Positions 42,447 to 52,206 are shown, counted from the stretch's first letter. The stretch is DNA of 64,000 bases from a bacterium (GCA_016124895.1 WGMU01000019.1:1-64000), one strand, 5' to 3'. Program-made: numbers and translations. Notes: a model not told the origin generated them from the letters alone.

Positions 42447-44522
42447 GTGGCTCGCTACTCGACTGAAGACATCCGCAACATTGCTCTCGTTGGTCACGGA
42501 CACGCAGGCAAGACGACGCTCGCCGATCTGATCCTGTTCAGGACGGGTGGCAACAATCGAGCGGGTTCAGTGGATGACGGGTCGAGCCTTTTTGACACTG
42601 ACGACGACGAAAAAGAACGCAAGTCGTCGATCACGTCTTCGGTCGGGCACGCGACGCATAACGGCAAGCGGATCAATATCATTGATACGCCTGGCTTTCC
42701 GGATTTCCTGGGCCAGGTGCCAGGGTCACTGCGAGCTGTCGAAACAGCCGCCATTGTCATCAACGCGGCGCACGGCATCGAAGTCAACACGCGCCGCGTC
42801 TTTCAGATGGCGGGTGATGCCGGCGTCGGCCGGATCATCATCCTGACGAAGCTCGACAGCGAGAACATCGATTTCGCGAAGATCGTACAGAGTCTGCGCG
42901 AGACGTTCGGAATGCAGTGCATCCCGATCAACGTGCCGGACGAAGTCGGTCACAGTTTCTCGCGCGTCTTCGGCACGCTGAAGCCGGAGGTTGGCGGCGT
43001 TGTCGCCTCGACGATCTACCACGAACCGCTGGTCGATGCGATCGTCGAAGCCGATGACGCGCTGATGGAAAAGTACATGGAGACAATGGACCTGTCGCTC
43101 GACGAGGCGACGGCCGGCGTCACCAAAGCCATCGTCGCCGGCACGTTGATCCCAATCTTCTGCGTGAGCGGCAAGCAGGATATCGGAGTGACGGAGCTGC
43201 TCGACCGGATTGCCACAATGCTGCCGTCGCCCAAAGACGTCGAGCGCACGGACGCCAGCGGTAATCCTGTTGTCGCGGACTCGAACGGCCCGCTTGTCGC
43301 TCAGGTCTTCAAAACGCGCATCGACCCGTTCGTTGCGAAGATGAACTTCATCCGCCTGTTCTCCGGTTCTCTGAAGAAGGACGCGTCGGTCACGAATCGG
43401 ACGACTGATAAGGACATCAAAGTCGGCACACTGAACGAAGCGCAGGGCAGCCATCTAGCGGCGATCGACGAAGCCGTTGCGGGCGATATTGCCGCACTGG
43501 TCAAGATCGACGGTCTGCACACGTCAGACTCGCTGGGCAAGGCCACAATGCCGGCGCTGGAATTCCTGCAGCCAATGGTTGGACTGGCGATTGAACCGAA
43601 GACAACCGCCGACCAGCAGAAGATCTCCGGCGCTGTCAGCAAAGTCGTCGAAGAAGATCCCACGATTCAGGTCGTCCGCGATGAGCAGACGCACGAGATG
43701 GTCCTTTATGGAATGAGTGATCTGCACCTGTCGCTGACGATTGATCGCATCGGGAAACGCGACAAGGTCGGCATCAATACACACACGCCGCGGATTCCCT
43801 ATCGCGAAACATGTACCGGGTCGGCCGAAGGCAGTTACCGGCACAAGAAACAGTCCGGCGGATCAGGCCAGTTCGCCGAAGTCCACTTCAAAGTCTCTTC
43901 GCTGCCGCGTGACATCAATCCCGAGGAGTATTTCACGAAGGCCCGCTTCGAGAGTATGCGGGAATTCCACTACGACCCCGAGCGGAATTATGCCTTCGTT
44001 GACCGCGTCACCGGCGGTTCAGTCCCGAACCAGTTCATCCCGGCCGTTGAAAAGGGCATCATCGAACGCATGACGAAAGGCGTCCTCGCTGGCTATCAGG
44101 TGCAGGACTGTGTGTGCGAACTGTTCTTCGGGAAAGATCACCCGGTCGACAGTAATGAAACCGCCTTCAAGACTGCTGGCAGCATGTGCTTCCGCGACAT
44201 GTTTCTGAAGGCGAAGCCGGTGCTGCTGGAACCGATCGTCCATATCGAAATCACAGTCCCGGCCGACAAGATGGGTGACATCACCGCGGACCTGACGACT
44301 CGCCGCGGACGCATGGAAGGCATGGACGCAGCTCCTGGCGGCTATACGGTCGTGAAAGGTCTTGTCCCACTGTCCGAAGTGCAGGAGTACGCTCGCGGCC
44401 TGCTCAGCATGACCGGCGGCCAGGGTTCCTACATGCTCACTCCCAGTCACTACGAAGTGGTTCCGGCACACGAACAGCAGAAGATCATCGCCGCGGCGAA
44501 ACACTCGGACGAAGACGAGTAG
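42447..44522 (+). CDS. elongation factor G-like GTPase (EF-G2 type)
   Basis: This 691-residue protein has the whole five-domain EF-G plan. The P-loop is GHGHAGKT at 16-23, switch region STSSVG-like near 60-66, G3 is DTPGFPDF at 80-87, G4 is TKLD at 134-137 and the C-terminal domain includes a GSYRHKKQSGGSGQFAEV block. In canonical EF-G the G3 motif is DTPGHVDF, whose His is catalytic; here Phe84 replaces it, and NKxD is TKLD. It fits the EF-G-like (FusA2) branch that is not the main translocase. The GTG start at 42447 is supported by AAAGGA eight bases upstream. No rps genes surround it, unlike main fusA. Confidence 0.92.
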   Translation: MARYSTEDIRNIALVGHGHAGKTTLADLILFRTGGNNRAGSVDDGSSLFDTDDDEKERKSSITSSVGHATHNGKRINIIDTPGFPDFLGQVPGSLRAVETAAIVINAAHGIEVNTRRVFQMAGDAGVGRIIILTKLDSENIDFAKIVQSLRETFGMQCIPINVPDEVGHSFSRVFGTLKPEVGGVVASTIYHEPLVDAIVEADDALMEKYMETMDLSLDEATAGVTKAIVAGTLIPIFCVSGKQDIGVTELLDRIATMLPSPKDVERTDASGNPVVADSNGPLVAQVFKTRIDPFVAKMNFIRLFSGSLKKDASVTNRTTDKDIKVGTLNEAQGSHLAAIDEAVAGDIAALVKIDGLHTSDSLGKATMPALEFLQPMVGLAIEPKTTADQQKISGAVSKVVEEDPTIQVVRDEQTHEMVLYGMSDLHLSLTIDRIGKRDKVGINTHTPRIPYRETCTGSAEGSYRHKKQSGGSGQFAEVHFKVSSLPRDINPEEYFTKARFESMREFHYDPERNYAFVDRVTGGSVPNQFIPAVEKGIIERMTKGVLAGYQVQDCVCELFFGKDHPVDSNETAFKTAGSMCFRDMFLKAKPVLLEPIVHIEITVPADKMGDITADLTTRRGRMEGMDAAPGGYTVVKGLVPLSEVQEYARGLLSMTGGQGSYMLTPSHYEVVPAHEQQKIIAAAKHSDEDE

Positions 44523-44629
44523 TCGGCATCGCTTCCCCGGTTGACCGTAATCCGAAGGCGTGCGTCTGCGACGCGTTTGTCTCAGGCTGACGGTCCACGA
44601 ATTGTCGAGTCGTCAGTGAGACACCTCAG

Positions 44630-45106
44630 ATGGATTACGAAATCGGCGTTGCTCGACCGGATGAGTTTCTGGATGTCGCGGCGCTCGACCGCATCGCCTG
44701 GCCGGAATCGCGAGACACATTCATCCCCGATGGTGAACACATCTGGCGGGTTTGGTGCGATCAGGCCGTGCTGCTGGTCGCTCGCGTCACGTCGCGTGGC
44801 CCGCTGACCGCATCGAATCAGATCGCCGGCGCGCTCGTCATGTTTCCGACAGTTGGCCACGAACTCTTCCTGCACAAGATCATGGTCCACCCGATCTGCC
44901 GTGGACTCGGCATCGGATCGGCTCTGATGCGACGGGCACTTGAGCGGGCTGATGCGCCGGTACTGCTGACCGTTGACCCCCACAACGGACCGGCGATCAA
45001 ACTGTACGAGAACTTTGGCTTCCACCAGCGCGAACGTATCGACGGCTACTACCGCCCGCACGAGCACCGTCTGATCATGGCGTATGACCCCCCACTCGGG
45101 TCGTGA
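44630..45106 (+). CDS. GNAT family N-acetyltransferase
   Basis: This 158-residue cytoplasmic protein has the GNAT fold that transfers acetyl from acetyl-CoA to an amine. The CoA-binding loop is VHPICRGLGIGSALMRRAL (R/QxxGxG/A pattern at about residues 88-105), preceded by the LFLHKIMV strand and followed by PAIKLYENFGF. The substrate cannot be inferred. It begins 107 bases after the EF-G-like gene. A small hairpin GCGTC/GACGC (44562-44574) with a short T-rich tail separates them but is weak as a terminator. Confidence 0.87.
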   Translation: MDYEIGVARPDEFLDVAALDRIAWPESRDTFIPDGEHIWRVWCDQAVLLVARVTSRGPLTASNQIAGALVMFPTVGHELFLHKIMVHPICRGLGIGSALMRRALERADAPVLLTVDPHNGPAIKLYENFGFHQRERIDGYYRPHEHRLIMAYDPPLGS

Positions 45107-45234
45107 TCCGGCAATTCGCCTGACGCTGAGTTCCACGAACTCGCCACAGTTATTCGATTCCTGCTCAGCAACGAATCGAGCTTCGTGACCTGCCAGACCG
45201 TCGTCGCCAGCAGCAGCCCCGTAAGGCAACCCGG

Positions 45235-46770
45235 TTAATCGTCTGTCAAACGAGATGGCTGACCGTTTGCGGAGGAAGTCTGCTGCGCGAGTCGCTCGCG
45301 CATCTGTGTTTTGACCTGTTTGAGATCTGCAGCTTCCGGCGCGTCCTTGTAGTGGGCGTCGAGCGGGTAGCAGCCGGAGATGATGCCGTTTCTCGGCGCC
45401 GTCGTGCAGTCACTGAAGGTTCGACAGACCTGCTTCGTGCGCAGTGGCCTGCCCTCGAACACGTCAGCGGGCAAGTCCCAGTAACTCAGCACCAGCCGGC
45501 CGATACCCACGAAGTCGCACCAGCCATCGCGAACAACCGCCTGGGCAACGTTTGGCAGGAACTCCTGGAAGTACGACCAGGCAGAGCCGACAATCGGAAT
45601 ACCAGGCAACTGCCGCTTGAGATCGCGCACGGCTTTGATCTGCCGAACGCAGCCGAGCAGCGGATCCTCGGGCGGCTGGTATCCGTCCGAGGGCGGGTAG
45701 AACGCGGGCCGCTGAATATGCGGGTTGTAATACGGCGAGCCTGCCGACAGGTTGAAGATCGCAACGCCCAGATCATCGTACAGCAGCCGGATCAGTTTCA
45801 CTGGTTCCGTCAGATCCATTTCGAGTGGGTTGTCGCGGTTGCAGCCGAAACCGGGATAGTCGTGCGCCGGGTGATCATCAGGGATGCCAGGACCCAGCTT
45901 GCCGCTTGACGCGCGATCCGGATCGGGATGAAACGGCGGCTGATCGAAGCACGATAACCGGACACCGATCATCAGGCCGGGACATTCGGCACGAATGCCG
46001 GTAATGATCTCGCGAATGAAACGAGTGCGGCCGTCGAAGTCGCCGCCATACGGACCGGGGCGCGTGAACGCGGACAGGAACTCGTGCCCCAGGTAACCGT
46101 GGCAGTGCTTCACGTCGACAAACTGAAAGCCGACGCTATGCGCGAGCTTTGCCGCCGCGACATACGAGTCGATCAGCCGCTTGATGTCGTCGTCGGTGAG
46201 CACGACCGAATCGTCATCCGGCGCGATGCCGAACTTCGGATCCAGCGACGGGTGGTGATAAACGATTCGCGGTTCGAGTTTGTCCTTGCGGTTCGGGCGA
46301 CAGAAACGACCCGAGTGAGTCAACTGCAGGCCGACGAGCAGATCGTCGGTTGCGCCGGCACCGAAGCGTTCCGCGTGAGCGCTGCGCAGCGTCGTAAGCA
46401 GCTCGCGCATGGGCTCGGTATTTTCGGGACGGTTGAGCAACTGATTCGGATTCGCGCGACCGTCAGCCTGCACCGCGAACGCTTCACCACCCCAGATCAG
46501 CTTGCAGCCGGACGCTCCGAAGTTGTGCCAGCGGCGAATCGTATGCTCGCTCGGCCGCCCGTTGCTCGTCCCGTCCCAGCCTTCCATCGGATGCACGCAC
46601 CAGCGATTACCGACGGTAAACCCACCGACGTCAATTGGAGCCGCCAGGGGCGAGCCTTCCGCAGCAGACAGTGGCACATCGTCGACCGGCAGATCAGCGA
46701 TGCCAGCCTGGGCGAGACAGACGCGAAAGTCGTCGGCAGTTTTCAGTGCGCCAATACGCTGCCAGTTCAT
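45235..46770 (-). CDS. NADH:flavin oxidoreductase (old yellow enzyme family)
   Basis: This 511-residue protein has the FMN-binding TIM barrel of the OYE family. Features are WCVHPMEGWDGTSNGRPSE near the start, LQLTHSGRFCRP, VDVKHCHGYLGHEFLSAF and YGGDFDGRTRFIREII, and a later VGIGRLVLSYWDLPAD barrel-closing segment. It lacks the C-terminal Fe-S/FAD domains of 2,4-dienoyl-CoA reductase types, but an extra C-terminal part has several Cys residues (QVCRTFSDCTTAPRN, SGCYPLDAHYK). It reduces an activated double bond by family; the substrate is unknown. The start at 46770 is chosen because homology begins there, with GGAG about 10 bases upstream. Confidence 0.88.
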   Translation of the reverse strand: MNWQRIGALKTADDFRVCLAQAGIADLPVDDVPLSAAEGSPLAAPIDVGGFTVGNRWCVHPMEGWDGTSNGRPSEHTIRRWHNFGASGCKLIWGGEAFAVQADGRANPNQLLNRPENTEPMRELLTTLRSAHAERFGAGATDDLLVGLQLTHSGRFCRPNRKDKLEPRIVYHHPSLDPKFGIAPDDDSVVLTDDDIKRLIDSYVAAAKLAHSVGFQFVDVKHCHGYLGHEFLSAFTRPGPYGGDFDGRTRFIREIITGIRAECPGLMIGVRLSCFDQPPFHPDPDRASSGKLGPGIPDDHPAHDYPGFGCNRDNPLEMDLTEPVKLIRLLYDDLGVAIFNLSAGSPYYNPHIQRPAFYPPSDGYQPPEDPLLGCVRQIKAVRDLKRQLPGIPIVGSAWSYFQEFLPNVAQAVVRDGWCDFVGIGRLVLSYWDLPADVFEGRPLRTKQVCRTFSDCTTAPRNGIISGCYPLDAHYKDAPEAADLKQVKTQMRERLAQQTSSANGQPSRLTDD

Positions 46771-47066
46771 GGCGGGTTTACTCCAGACTGAGATGTACGG
46801 CCACAGATCCGACACGGATGTATAAGCGACTGGCCCAAGTGTACCACTGGCTCTGCCAAAGCCGGTCCAAACTTTCTTGAGCACCGGCAGAACACGCGGC
46901 ACACAGTTCCGAAGGCAGGTCAGCCGCGCGGAGCTGGATCGTAATCCGTGTTCATTCCGTGTTTCACCCGTTGCTCGCTTTGCTGAGTCGGCTGCCGGCG
47001 TCAGACTGCAGGACCAGTTTCACATCGAATTGTGCCTATTCGACTTCGCAAGACAGGAGCCGTCCG

Positions 47067-48419
47067 ATGTCTCATCCGTCGCCCGTCAGCCGCCGTGATT
47101 TTCTGGCCGCGTCGGCATTGTCGGCAGGTTTGTTTGCTGCCGGGTCGTCGACTCTGCGAGCGGCCGGGCCGAATGACAAACTCAATGTCGCCTTCATCGG
47201 AGTTGGCGGGCGCGGCGGGGCGAACCTCAAAACGATCTCCGGAGCAGGCTCGGTCAACGTCGTCTCGCTGTGTGATGTCAACACGGTTAACCTCGGAAAA
47301 GCTTCCGAGCAGCACTCTAAGGCGCGAACGTACGAAGACTTCCGACAGTTGTATGAGAAGACAAACGACATCGACGCCGTCGTTGTCAGCACGACCGAAC
47401 ATACGCATGCGTTCGCGACACTCCCCGCTTTGCAGCTTGGCAAGCACGTCTACTGCGAGAAGCCGCTGACACACAACGTGCTCGAAGCCCGCATCATTAC
47501 TCAGGCTGCCGCGAAGGCTGGCGTCGCGACGCAGATGGGCACTCAGATTCATTCAATGCCGAATTACCATCGCGTCGTCGAACTGATTCAGTCCGGGGCG
47601 ATTGGTCACGTACGGGAAGCTCACGTCTGGGTCTCGCGCGCCTGGGGGCGGCAGAGTCCCGAAGACGCGAAGAAGAACGGCGACATCGTCACAGTGCTCG
47701 AAAGGCCGGAAGAAGAGATGACTCCGCCCGAGACACTCGACTGGAACCTGTGGATCGGCCCTGCTCCGTACCGGCCGTACAACGACGTCTACTTCCCCGG
47801 CCCGAAGTGGTATCGCTGGTGGGACTTCGGCAATGGCACGATGTCGGACCTCGGCAGCCACTGGATCGATCTGCCGTTCTGGGCGCTGAAGCTCGATGCG
47901 CCAAAGACGATCGAAGCGTTCGGTCCGGAACCTCATCCCGAAATCGCACCCGCGACGATGAAAGTCACTTATGAATACGGAACGCGAGGTGACCTGCCAG
48001 CCTGCACCGTCCACTGGTACCAGGGAGCGATGAAGCCGGACATCTGGACGCGCGGCGAAATTCCACAGTGGAACAACGGCGTGCTGTTTATCGGCGACAA
48101 GGGGATGGTCCTGTCCGATTACGGCAAGCACGTGCTGCTGCCCGAGGACCAGTTCAAGGACTTCAAGCGACCCGAGCCCTTCGTACCGGACTCGCCGGGC
48201 CAGCATCAGGAATGGGTCAACGCCTGCCGCACGGGCTCGCAAACTGGCAGTCCCTTCAGCTACGCCGGGCCGTTGACCGAAGCGAACCATCTGGGGAATG
48301 TTGCCTTCCGGGCTGGAAAGAAGCTCGAATGGGACGCGGCGAATCTCAAAGTGACGAACTGCCCGGAAGCTGAGCAGTTCCTCGGTCGAAAGCCTCGCGC
48401 CGGGTGGTCGCTCAGCTAA
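47067..48419 (+). CDS. Gfo/Idh/MocA oxidoreductase, Tat-exported
   Basis: This 450-residue protein has a twin-arginine signal ([17 protein letters not shown], residues about 8-32) and a Rossmann dinucleotide-binding domain opening [12 protein letters not shown]. The family EKP motif is in CEKPLTHN, and the C-terminal domain contains [25 protein letters not shown]. It is an NAD(P)-dependent sugar dehydrogenase-like enzyme, exported through Tat as many planctomycete members are, so it acts outside the cytoplasm with a tightly bound cofactor. The start at 47067 has AGGAG seven bases upstream. The substrate is unknown; the C-terminal domain resembles those acting on sugar derivatives. Confidence 0.9.
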   Translation: MSHPSPVSRRDFLAASALSAGLFAAGSSTLRAAGPNDKLNVAFIGVGGRGGANLKTISGAGSVNVVSLCDVNTVNLGKASEQHSKARTYEDFRQLYEKTNDIDAVVVSTTEHTHAFATLPALQLGKHVYCEKPLTHNVLEARIITQAAAKAGVATQMGTQIHSMPNYHRVVELIQSGAIGHVREAHVWVSRAWGRQSPEDAKKNGDIVTVLERPEEEMTPPETLDWNLWIGPAPYRPYNDVYFPGPKWYRWWDFGNGTMSDLGSHWIDLPFWALKLDAPKTIEAFGPEPHPEIAPATMKVTYEYGTRGDLPACTVHWYQGAMKPDIWTRGEIPQWNNGVLFIGDKGMVLSDYGKHVLLPEDQFKDFKRPEPFVPDSPGQHQEWVNACRTGSQTGSPFSYAGPLTEANHLGNVAFRAGKKLEWDAANLKVTNCPEAEQFLGRKPRAGWSLS

Positions 48420-48469
48420 CGCTGTCGCGAAATTGTGGACGTCATTTCACTCGACCCACCCTGCCCTGA

Positions 48470-49735
48470 TCAAACCTCGGGAGCGTAGAGGACTTCGTGT
48501 TCGGTGCTGCCGGGTGAGTAGAGCACCAGGCCGCCATCGACGCCGTTGACTCGGACAACGCAGTCCGGCTGTCCGGCGGCGGCGCGTTCGAGGATCGCTT
48601 CAAGAGCCTGCACCGTCGCAACAGTCTGGCGGTCCGCGCTCAGATCGTTGTAGTTGAGCCGCCGCATTTCGCTCAGACGGTCAGCGCGGCCGGACTCATC
48701 GCCGCCAAACTCGACATAGGCGACTTCGCGGACGAACCGCTCAATCACCTCGACACCGTAGCCACGCTCGGCTCGCTCGCCCCAGGGTTCAAGGCACGGC
48801 GCGTTGTAGTGGTTGTTGAGGGAATTCTTGATCGAGAACGGCGTCTTATCCTCGACGGTGCATTCGACGCCGCGTTTCCGCGAGTGGCCGTTCCACAGAC
48901 CGTTGTCAAAGCGGAACTGAACTTCCTGTTCGACATAACCGGGAAAGTTGTCCGGCGTGACCCAGGAGGTGTGGATGTCGAACGCGGCCTCGCGGCCATC
49001 GTCGTATTCGTAAACCATCCGAAGCTGCGTACTGTCCCAGGTGTTGCCGTCCTGAGGCCCGACAATGCCACGCTGTCCGGTCGCGGTCACCGTCTTGAGT
49101 TTTCCGCCGAAGCTGAAATCGATCAACTTGATGTAGTGGCAGGCGACGTACGTGCCGGGGTTGCGACCCGTGATCCACTGAGCGAACTGAGCGCCGGAAA
49201 TCTGCTTGGGCTCCAGCAGCGAACAGTATCCACTGTTGACGTGCTGCAGGACATCGTCCTGATAAAACGTCCGCATCCGCTTGTGATCGGGATCGAGCAG
49301 CTTGTGGTAGACGACTTTGGCGAGCAGACCTTTCTGCTCAGCAAGTTCAACCAGCGCATCCAGTTCCTGCAGCTTCAGCACGGACGGTTTTTCGACGATC
49401 AGATGCTTGCCGGCTGCGAGCGTCGCCTGAGCGGATTCAAAGTGGCGATCATCTGGCGTCGCGACGCAGCAGAAGTTGACGTCAGATTGAACGAGATCGG
49501 CACCCGAATTATCGCCGACGAAACTCTCGAACGGGAAGATTCGGTCGCCGGCAGCCTTTCGATACGCCTCAGCACGGGAACCTGTTCGTGAAGCCACGGC
49601 AGCGAGTTGTACGTCGACCTCGCCGAACCGACGATCGAAGAGCCCCTTCACCCGGGCCTGCTCGAAAAACGGCCGGTACGTCTCCTCGAAAATCATCCCC
49701 ATACCGACCATACCCGCGCGAAGCTGCCTGCTCAC
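48470..49735 (-). CDS. Gfo/Idh/MocA oxidoreductase, cytoplasmic
   Basis: This 421-residue protein starts with the Rossmann motif MVGMGMIFEETYRPFF, has EKPSVLKL for the family EKP motif, and a longer substrate-binding C-terminal domain with QRGIVGPQDGNTWDSTQ and FDIHTSWVTPDNFPGYVEQE. There is no signal peptide, unlike the paralog at 47067. It should catalyse NAD(P)-dependent oxidation or reduction of a sugar or polyol. It lies beside KDG kinase, so a sugar-acid pathway is possible. The 5' region upstream is unusually structured, with a candidate minus-strand RNA and a strong intrinsic terminator 161 bases before the start. Confidence 0.9.
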   Translation of the reverse strand: MSRQLRAGMVGMGMIFEETYRPFFEQARVKGLFDRRFGEVDVQLAAVASRTGSRAEAYRKAAGDRIFPFESFVGDNSGADLVQSDVNFCCVATPDDRHFESAQATLAAGKHLIVEKPSVLKLQELDALVELAEQKGLLAKVVYHKLLDPDHKRMRTFYQDDVLQHVNSGYCSLLEPKQISGAQFAQWITGRNPGTYVACHYIKLIDFSFGGKLKTVTATGQRGIVGPQDGNTWDSTQLRMVYEYDDGREAAFDIHTSWVTPDNFPGYVEQEVQFRFDNGLWNGHSRKRGVECTVEDKTPFSIKNSLNNHYNAPCLEPWGERAERGYGVEVIERFVREVAYVEFGGDESGRADRLSEMRRLNYNDLSADRQTVATVQALEAILERAAAGQPDCVVRVNGVDGGLVLYSPGSTEHEVLYAPEV

Positions 49736-49889
49736 AATGCGTCCCCCTGTCGCCGAAATTCGAGATATCCAAGCGGGAGGCAGTCTGATCGATGGCCGCA
49801 GATGGGAAAAGCGAGCGGAATGGTGAAAGCGGAATCAGCAAAGCACCGATCATTGCAGCGAACAACTTCTCGCCAGCAGCCACCCGCGC

Positions 49890-50090
49890 ATAAGAAAACC
49901 CCCCGGCGTCTGGCCCGACCGCCGGGGGGTTCCCGAGGATTATCAAATTAAGCAGGACGAACTGGCGGCTGCCATCCCGGACGTTGCAAAGTTCCTGTGA
50001 AGGACTTTTCTGACCGATTGGCAAAGTCCGGGAAGCAGCACAGACCAGTTGCTGAAATCCAGAGATGGGCAGCCCGGATTTCAGCATCGT
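49890..50090 (-). ncRNA. candidate structured RNA or leader ending in an intrinsic terminator
   Basis: Read on the minus strand, three structures follow each other. First is an 11-base perfect hairpin TGCTGAAATCC (50050-50060 with 50076-50086). Second is a stem of 13 pairs with one mismatch (49975-49987 with 50021-50033) enclosing a smaller AAAG(T)TCC/GGACTTT hairpin (49988-49995 with 50002-50008). Last is a perfect 12-base terminator stem followed by TTTTCTT. This matches a short noncoding RNA or a long regulated leader of the Gfo/Idh gene starting at 49735. The 5' end is undefined. No match to a known RNA family is recognised. Confidence 0.45.
49897..49931 (-). terminator. strong intrinsic terminator, minus strand
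   Basis: The 12-base arms 49897-49908 (AACCCCCCGGCG) and 49920-49931 pair perfectly across 11 bases. On the minus strand the stem is followed by TTTTCTT; on the plus strand it is followed by CCCG, so it works leftwards. No annotated gene ends here, which is why an unannotated minus-strand RNA or leader attenuation is proposed. Confidence 0.85.
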
Positions 50091-50306
50091 GACGTCGGCA
50101 ACCTGATGGAGTGTGAAATTGCTGACGCCTGCTATCTTGGGATCGTATTCCCGGCCTTTTCCGGAAGCAGATTCTGTCGTTTTTTTCTGATCGCTGTAAG
50201 TTACTGCTCTGCTTCGGGTTGCAAGAGCTGCAGATCCCGAAAACTGCTGAACAAAAACCCGCGTCTCCGGTCGTCCGAACCGGCGGACATTCCACTGGAG
50301 ATGAAC

Positions 50307-51398
50307 ATGCGAGTTGTCACATTTGGCGAAGTCATGCTGAGACTGGCTCCGGAAGAGTTCCTTCGCGTGCGTCAGGTCATCCCCGGTCGGCTCGAAGCGA
50401 CGTTCGGCGGAGGTGAACTGAATGTCGCTGTTTCAGTCGCGTTTCAGGGAGGAGCGTCTGCATTTCTGACAACGTCACCGAACAACCCGCTGACCGACTG
50501 TCTGGTCCAGGAGATGCGGAAGCTGGGTGTCGATGACTCACTGATTCAGCGCGTTCCGTACGGACGGTTCGGTATCTACTTCGTCGAGACGGGGGCGAAT
50601 CAGCGCGGTGGGACGGTGATCTACGACCGGGCTGAATCGGCGATCGCGCTGACCGGAGCGGATGGCTACAACTGGCCGGCATCGCTTCAGGGAGCCACCT
50701 GGTTCCACATTACGGGAATCACACCGGCGATCAGCGGCAAGGCCGCACAGGCAGCGATGGCCTCGGTTCAAGCCGCGCGTTCAGCAGGAATTCCCGTGTC
50801 CTGCGACCTGAACTATCGCAAGAAGCTGTGGAAGTGGGACCCTCAGACGCAGCCGGTCGAACTGGCTCGACGGACGATGCGGGAACTCGTGCAGTCCGTC
50901 GATGTCGTCATTGCCAACGAAGAAGACGCTGACCTCGCGCTGGGCATTTCGGCGCCGGACTCTGACGTCGAGTCCGGTCAGATCAACACAGCCGGGTACG
51001 TGGCCGTCGCGCGGGAAATCGTCCAGCAGTTTCCGAACGTCTCTCAGGTCGCCATCACGCTGCGGGAGAGTTACTCGGCCAGCCACAACAACTGGGGAGC
51101 CATGCTGTATCACGCGGCCTCTGACGCAGCCCACTTTGCACCGCTGAACAGCGCTGGTGATTACTCACCGTACGAAATCCGCAACATCGTCGATCGCGTC
51201 GGCGCGGGAGATTCGTTCGCAGGCGGACTGATCTTTGCGCTGAACACGCCCGAACTGGCGGCTCCGGAAACTGCGATTCGGTATGCGGTCGCGGCGAGCT
51301 GCCTGAAACACAGCATCAAGGGCGACTTCAACTACTCGACGCGCTCTGAGATTGAGGCCCTGATGGGCGGCAGCGGCTCGGGACGCGTGCAGCGCTGA
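50307..51398 (+). CDS. kdgK: 2-keto-3-deoxygluconate kinase (PfkB family)
   Basis: This 363-residue PfkB-family sugar kinase phosphorylates KDG to KDPG. It opens VVTFGEVMLRLAPEEFLR, has the ATFGGGELNVAV substrate strand and the second PfkB signature DRVGAGDSFAGGL with its catalytic Asp near residue 301. The long FGIYFVETGANQRGGTVIYDR strand fits KDG kinases. GGAG lies 6 bases before the ATG at 50307; an ATG at 50301 overlaps that spacing and is less likely. The matching aldolase (53361) is 2 kb downstream on the same strand, so KDG can be carried through to pyruvate and glyceraldehyde-3-phosphate. Confidence 0.9.
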   Translation: MRVVTFGEVMLRLAPEEFLRVRQVIPGRLEATFGGGELNVAVSVAFQGGASAFLTTSPNNPLTDCLVQEMRKLGVDDSLIQRVPYGRFGIYFVETGANQRGGTVIYDRAESAIALTGADGYNWPASLQGATWFHITGITPAISGKAAQAAMASVQAARSAGIPVSCDLNYRKKLWKWDPQTQPVELARRTMRELVQSVDVVIANEEDADLALGISAPDSDVESGQINTAGYVAVAREIVQQFPNVSQVAITLRESYSASHNNWGAMLYHAASDAAHFAPLNSAGDYSPYEIRNIVDRVGAGDSFAGGLIFALNTPELAAPETAIRYAVAASCLKHSIKGDFNYSTRSEIEALMGGSGSGRVQR

Positions 51399-51636
51399 GC
51401 AAAGTCCTCCTGATCAGCCGCGCCCGGAACTCGCATCGACACGGCGTCAGAACATCTCCTTCATTCCGCAAAATCGGCATATTTTCACAAGTTGCCTGGC
51501 CCCGGCGTTCGATAAGAACTTCAACGGACTCTGCCCGGCAAGCGCTGGCGCAGAGACATTTTCCAGCGGTGCTCCGACAGGACCTTCCGGGTCAGTTCGG
51601 CTCCCGCAGGCACCGGACTCGTCCAGGATGGAACCG

Positions 51637-52206
51637 ATGAAACGGATGTCTCTCTACGCGGTTGTCGCCACGCTCGCCATTTCTACGACCGGTTGCGAAC
51701 TCACCTTCGGGGCTCTCAAAACCGCCTTTGCGTTCTCACGATTCTGGGGCACAACCCCGCTGATTCCCGTGAGCCCGTATTACAGCCAGAAAATCGAAGA
51801 CACCTATCACGAGGAAGAACGCTACGGCAAGGTGCCGGTCCTCGACCCCGTTGAAGGCGACAACGCTCCGCTGTACTGCCTCGACCCGCCGTCTCCGGAT
51901 GAGGTTTACCGGGCTCTGCCGGAACCAGTCACCGGCTCCGGCGGCTTCGCGTTCATCGCTGAAAAGAACATGAACAACGTGCGGATCGTCGTCGAACCGA
52001 TCGTCGATCGCGTCGACGAATGCCGCTTCTTCCCGCTGGTTGGACCAGCCAGGTTGCACCACTGTCACTACAAGTGCACGGTGTATTTTGACAAAACCAT
52101 CCGTTCGGACTGGCCAGTCCCCTTCACGCATTCCGACCAGAGCCAGGAAGTGGTGTACATTGACCACGACCACCTGATCCGCTGTGCCGGACCACAGACG
52201 AATTAG
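51637..52206 (+). CDS. uncharacterised lipoprotein
   Basis: This 189-residue protein has a signal peptide with the lipobox ISTTGC (Cys near residue 20), so it should be lipid-anchored. The mature part shows no known domain. It has a FGALKTAFAFSRFWG segment near the N-terminus, several His/Cys-rich positions in PARLHHCHYKCTVYF that might bind a metal, and a YIDHDHLIRCAG ending. The start at 51637 has AGGA upstream at a normal distance; an ATG at 51628 adds three residues. A strong terminator follows. It lies between kdgK and a small membrane protein gene, so no functional inference is made. Confidence 0.72.
   Translation: MKRMSLYAVVATLAISTTGCELTFGALKTAFAFSRFWGTTPLIPVSPYYSQKIEDTYHEEERYGKVPVLDPVEGDNAPLYCLDPPSPDEVYRALPEPVTGSGGFAFIAEKNMNNVRIVVEPIVDRVDECRFFPLVGPARLHHCHYKCTVYFDKTIRSDWPVPFTHSDQSQEVVYIDHDHLIRCAGPQTN

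Larger units (their letters stand above)
49736..50306. other. long divergent intergenic stretch with structured RNA signature
   Basis: This 571-base gap between divergent sugar-metabolism genes has no protein-like reading frame on either strand. It contains three inverted-repeat blocks and a strong minus-strand terminator, annotated separately. The kdgK promoter must lie in its right part; I cannot place -35 and -10 boxes. Confidence 0.5.

Noticed and set aside
49948-50295. 115-residue protein on the minus strand in the structured gap
   Set aside because: Composition is not protein-like and the stretch coincides with stem arms; an RNA is more plausible.
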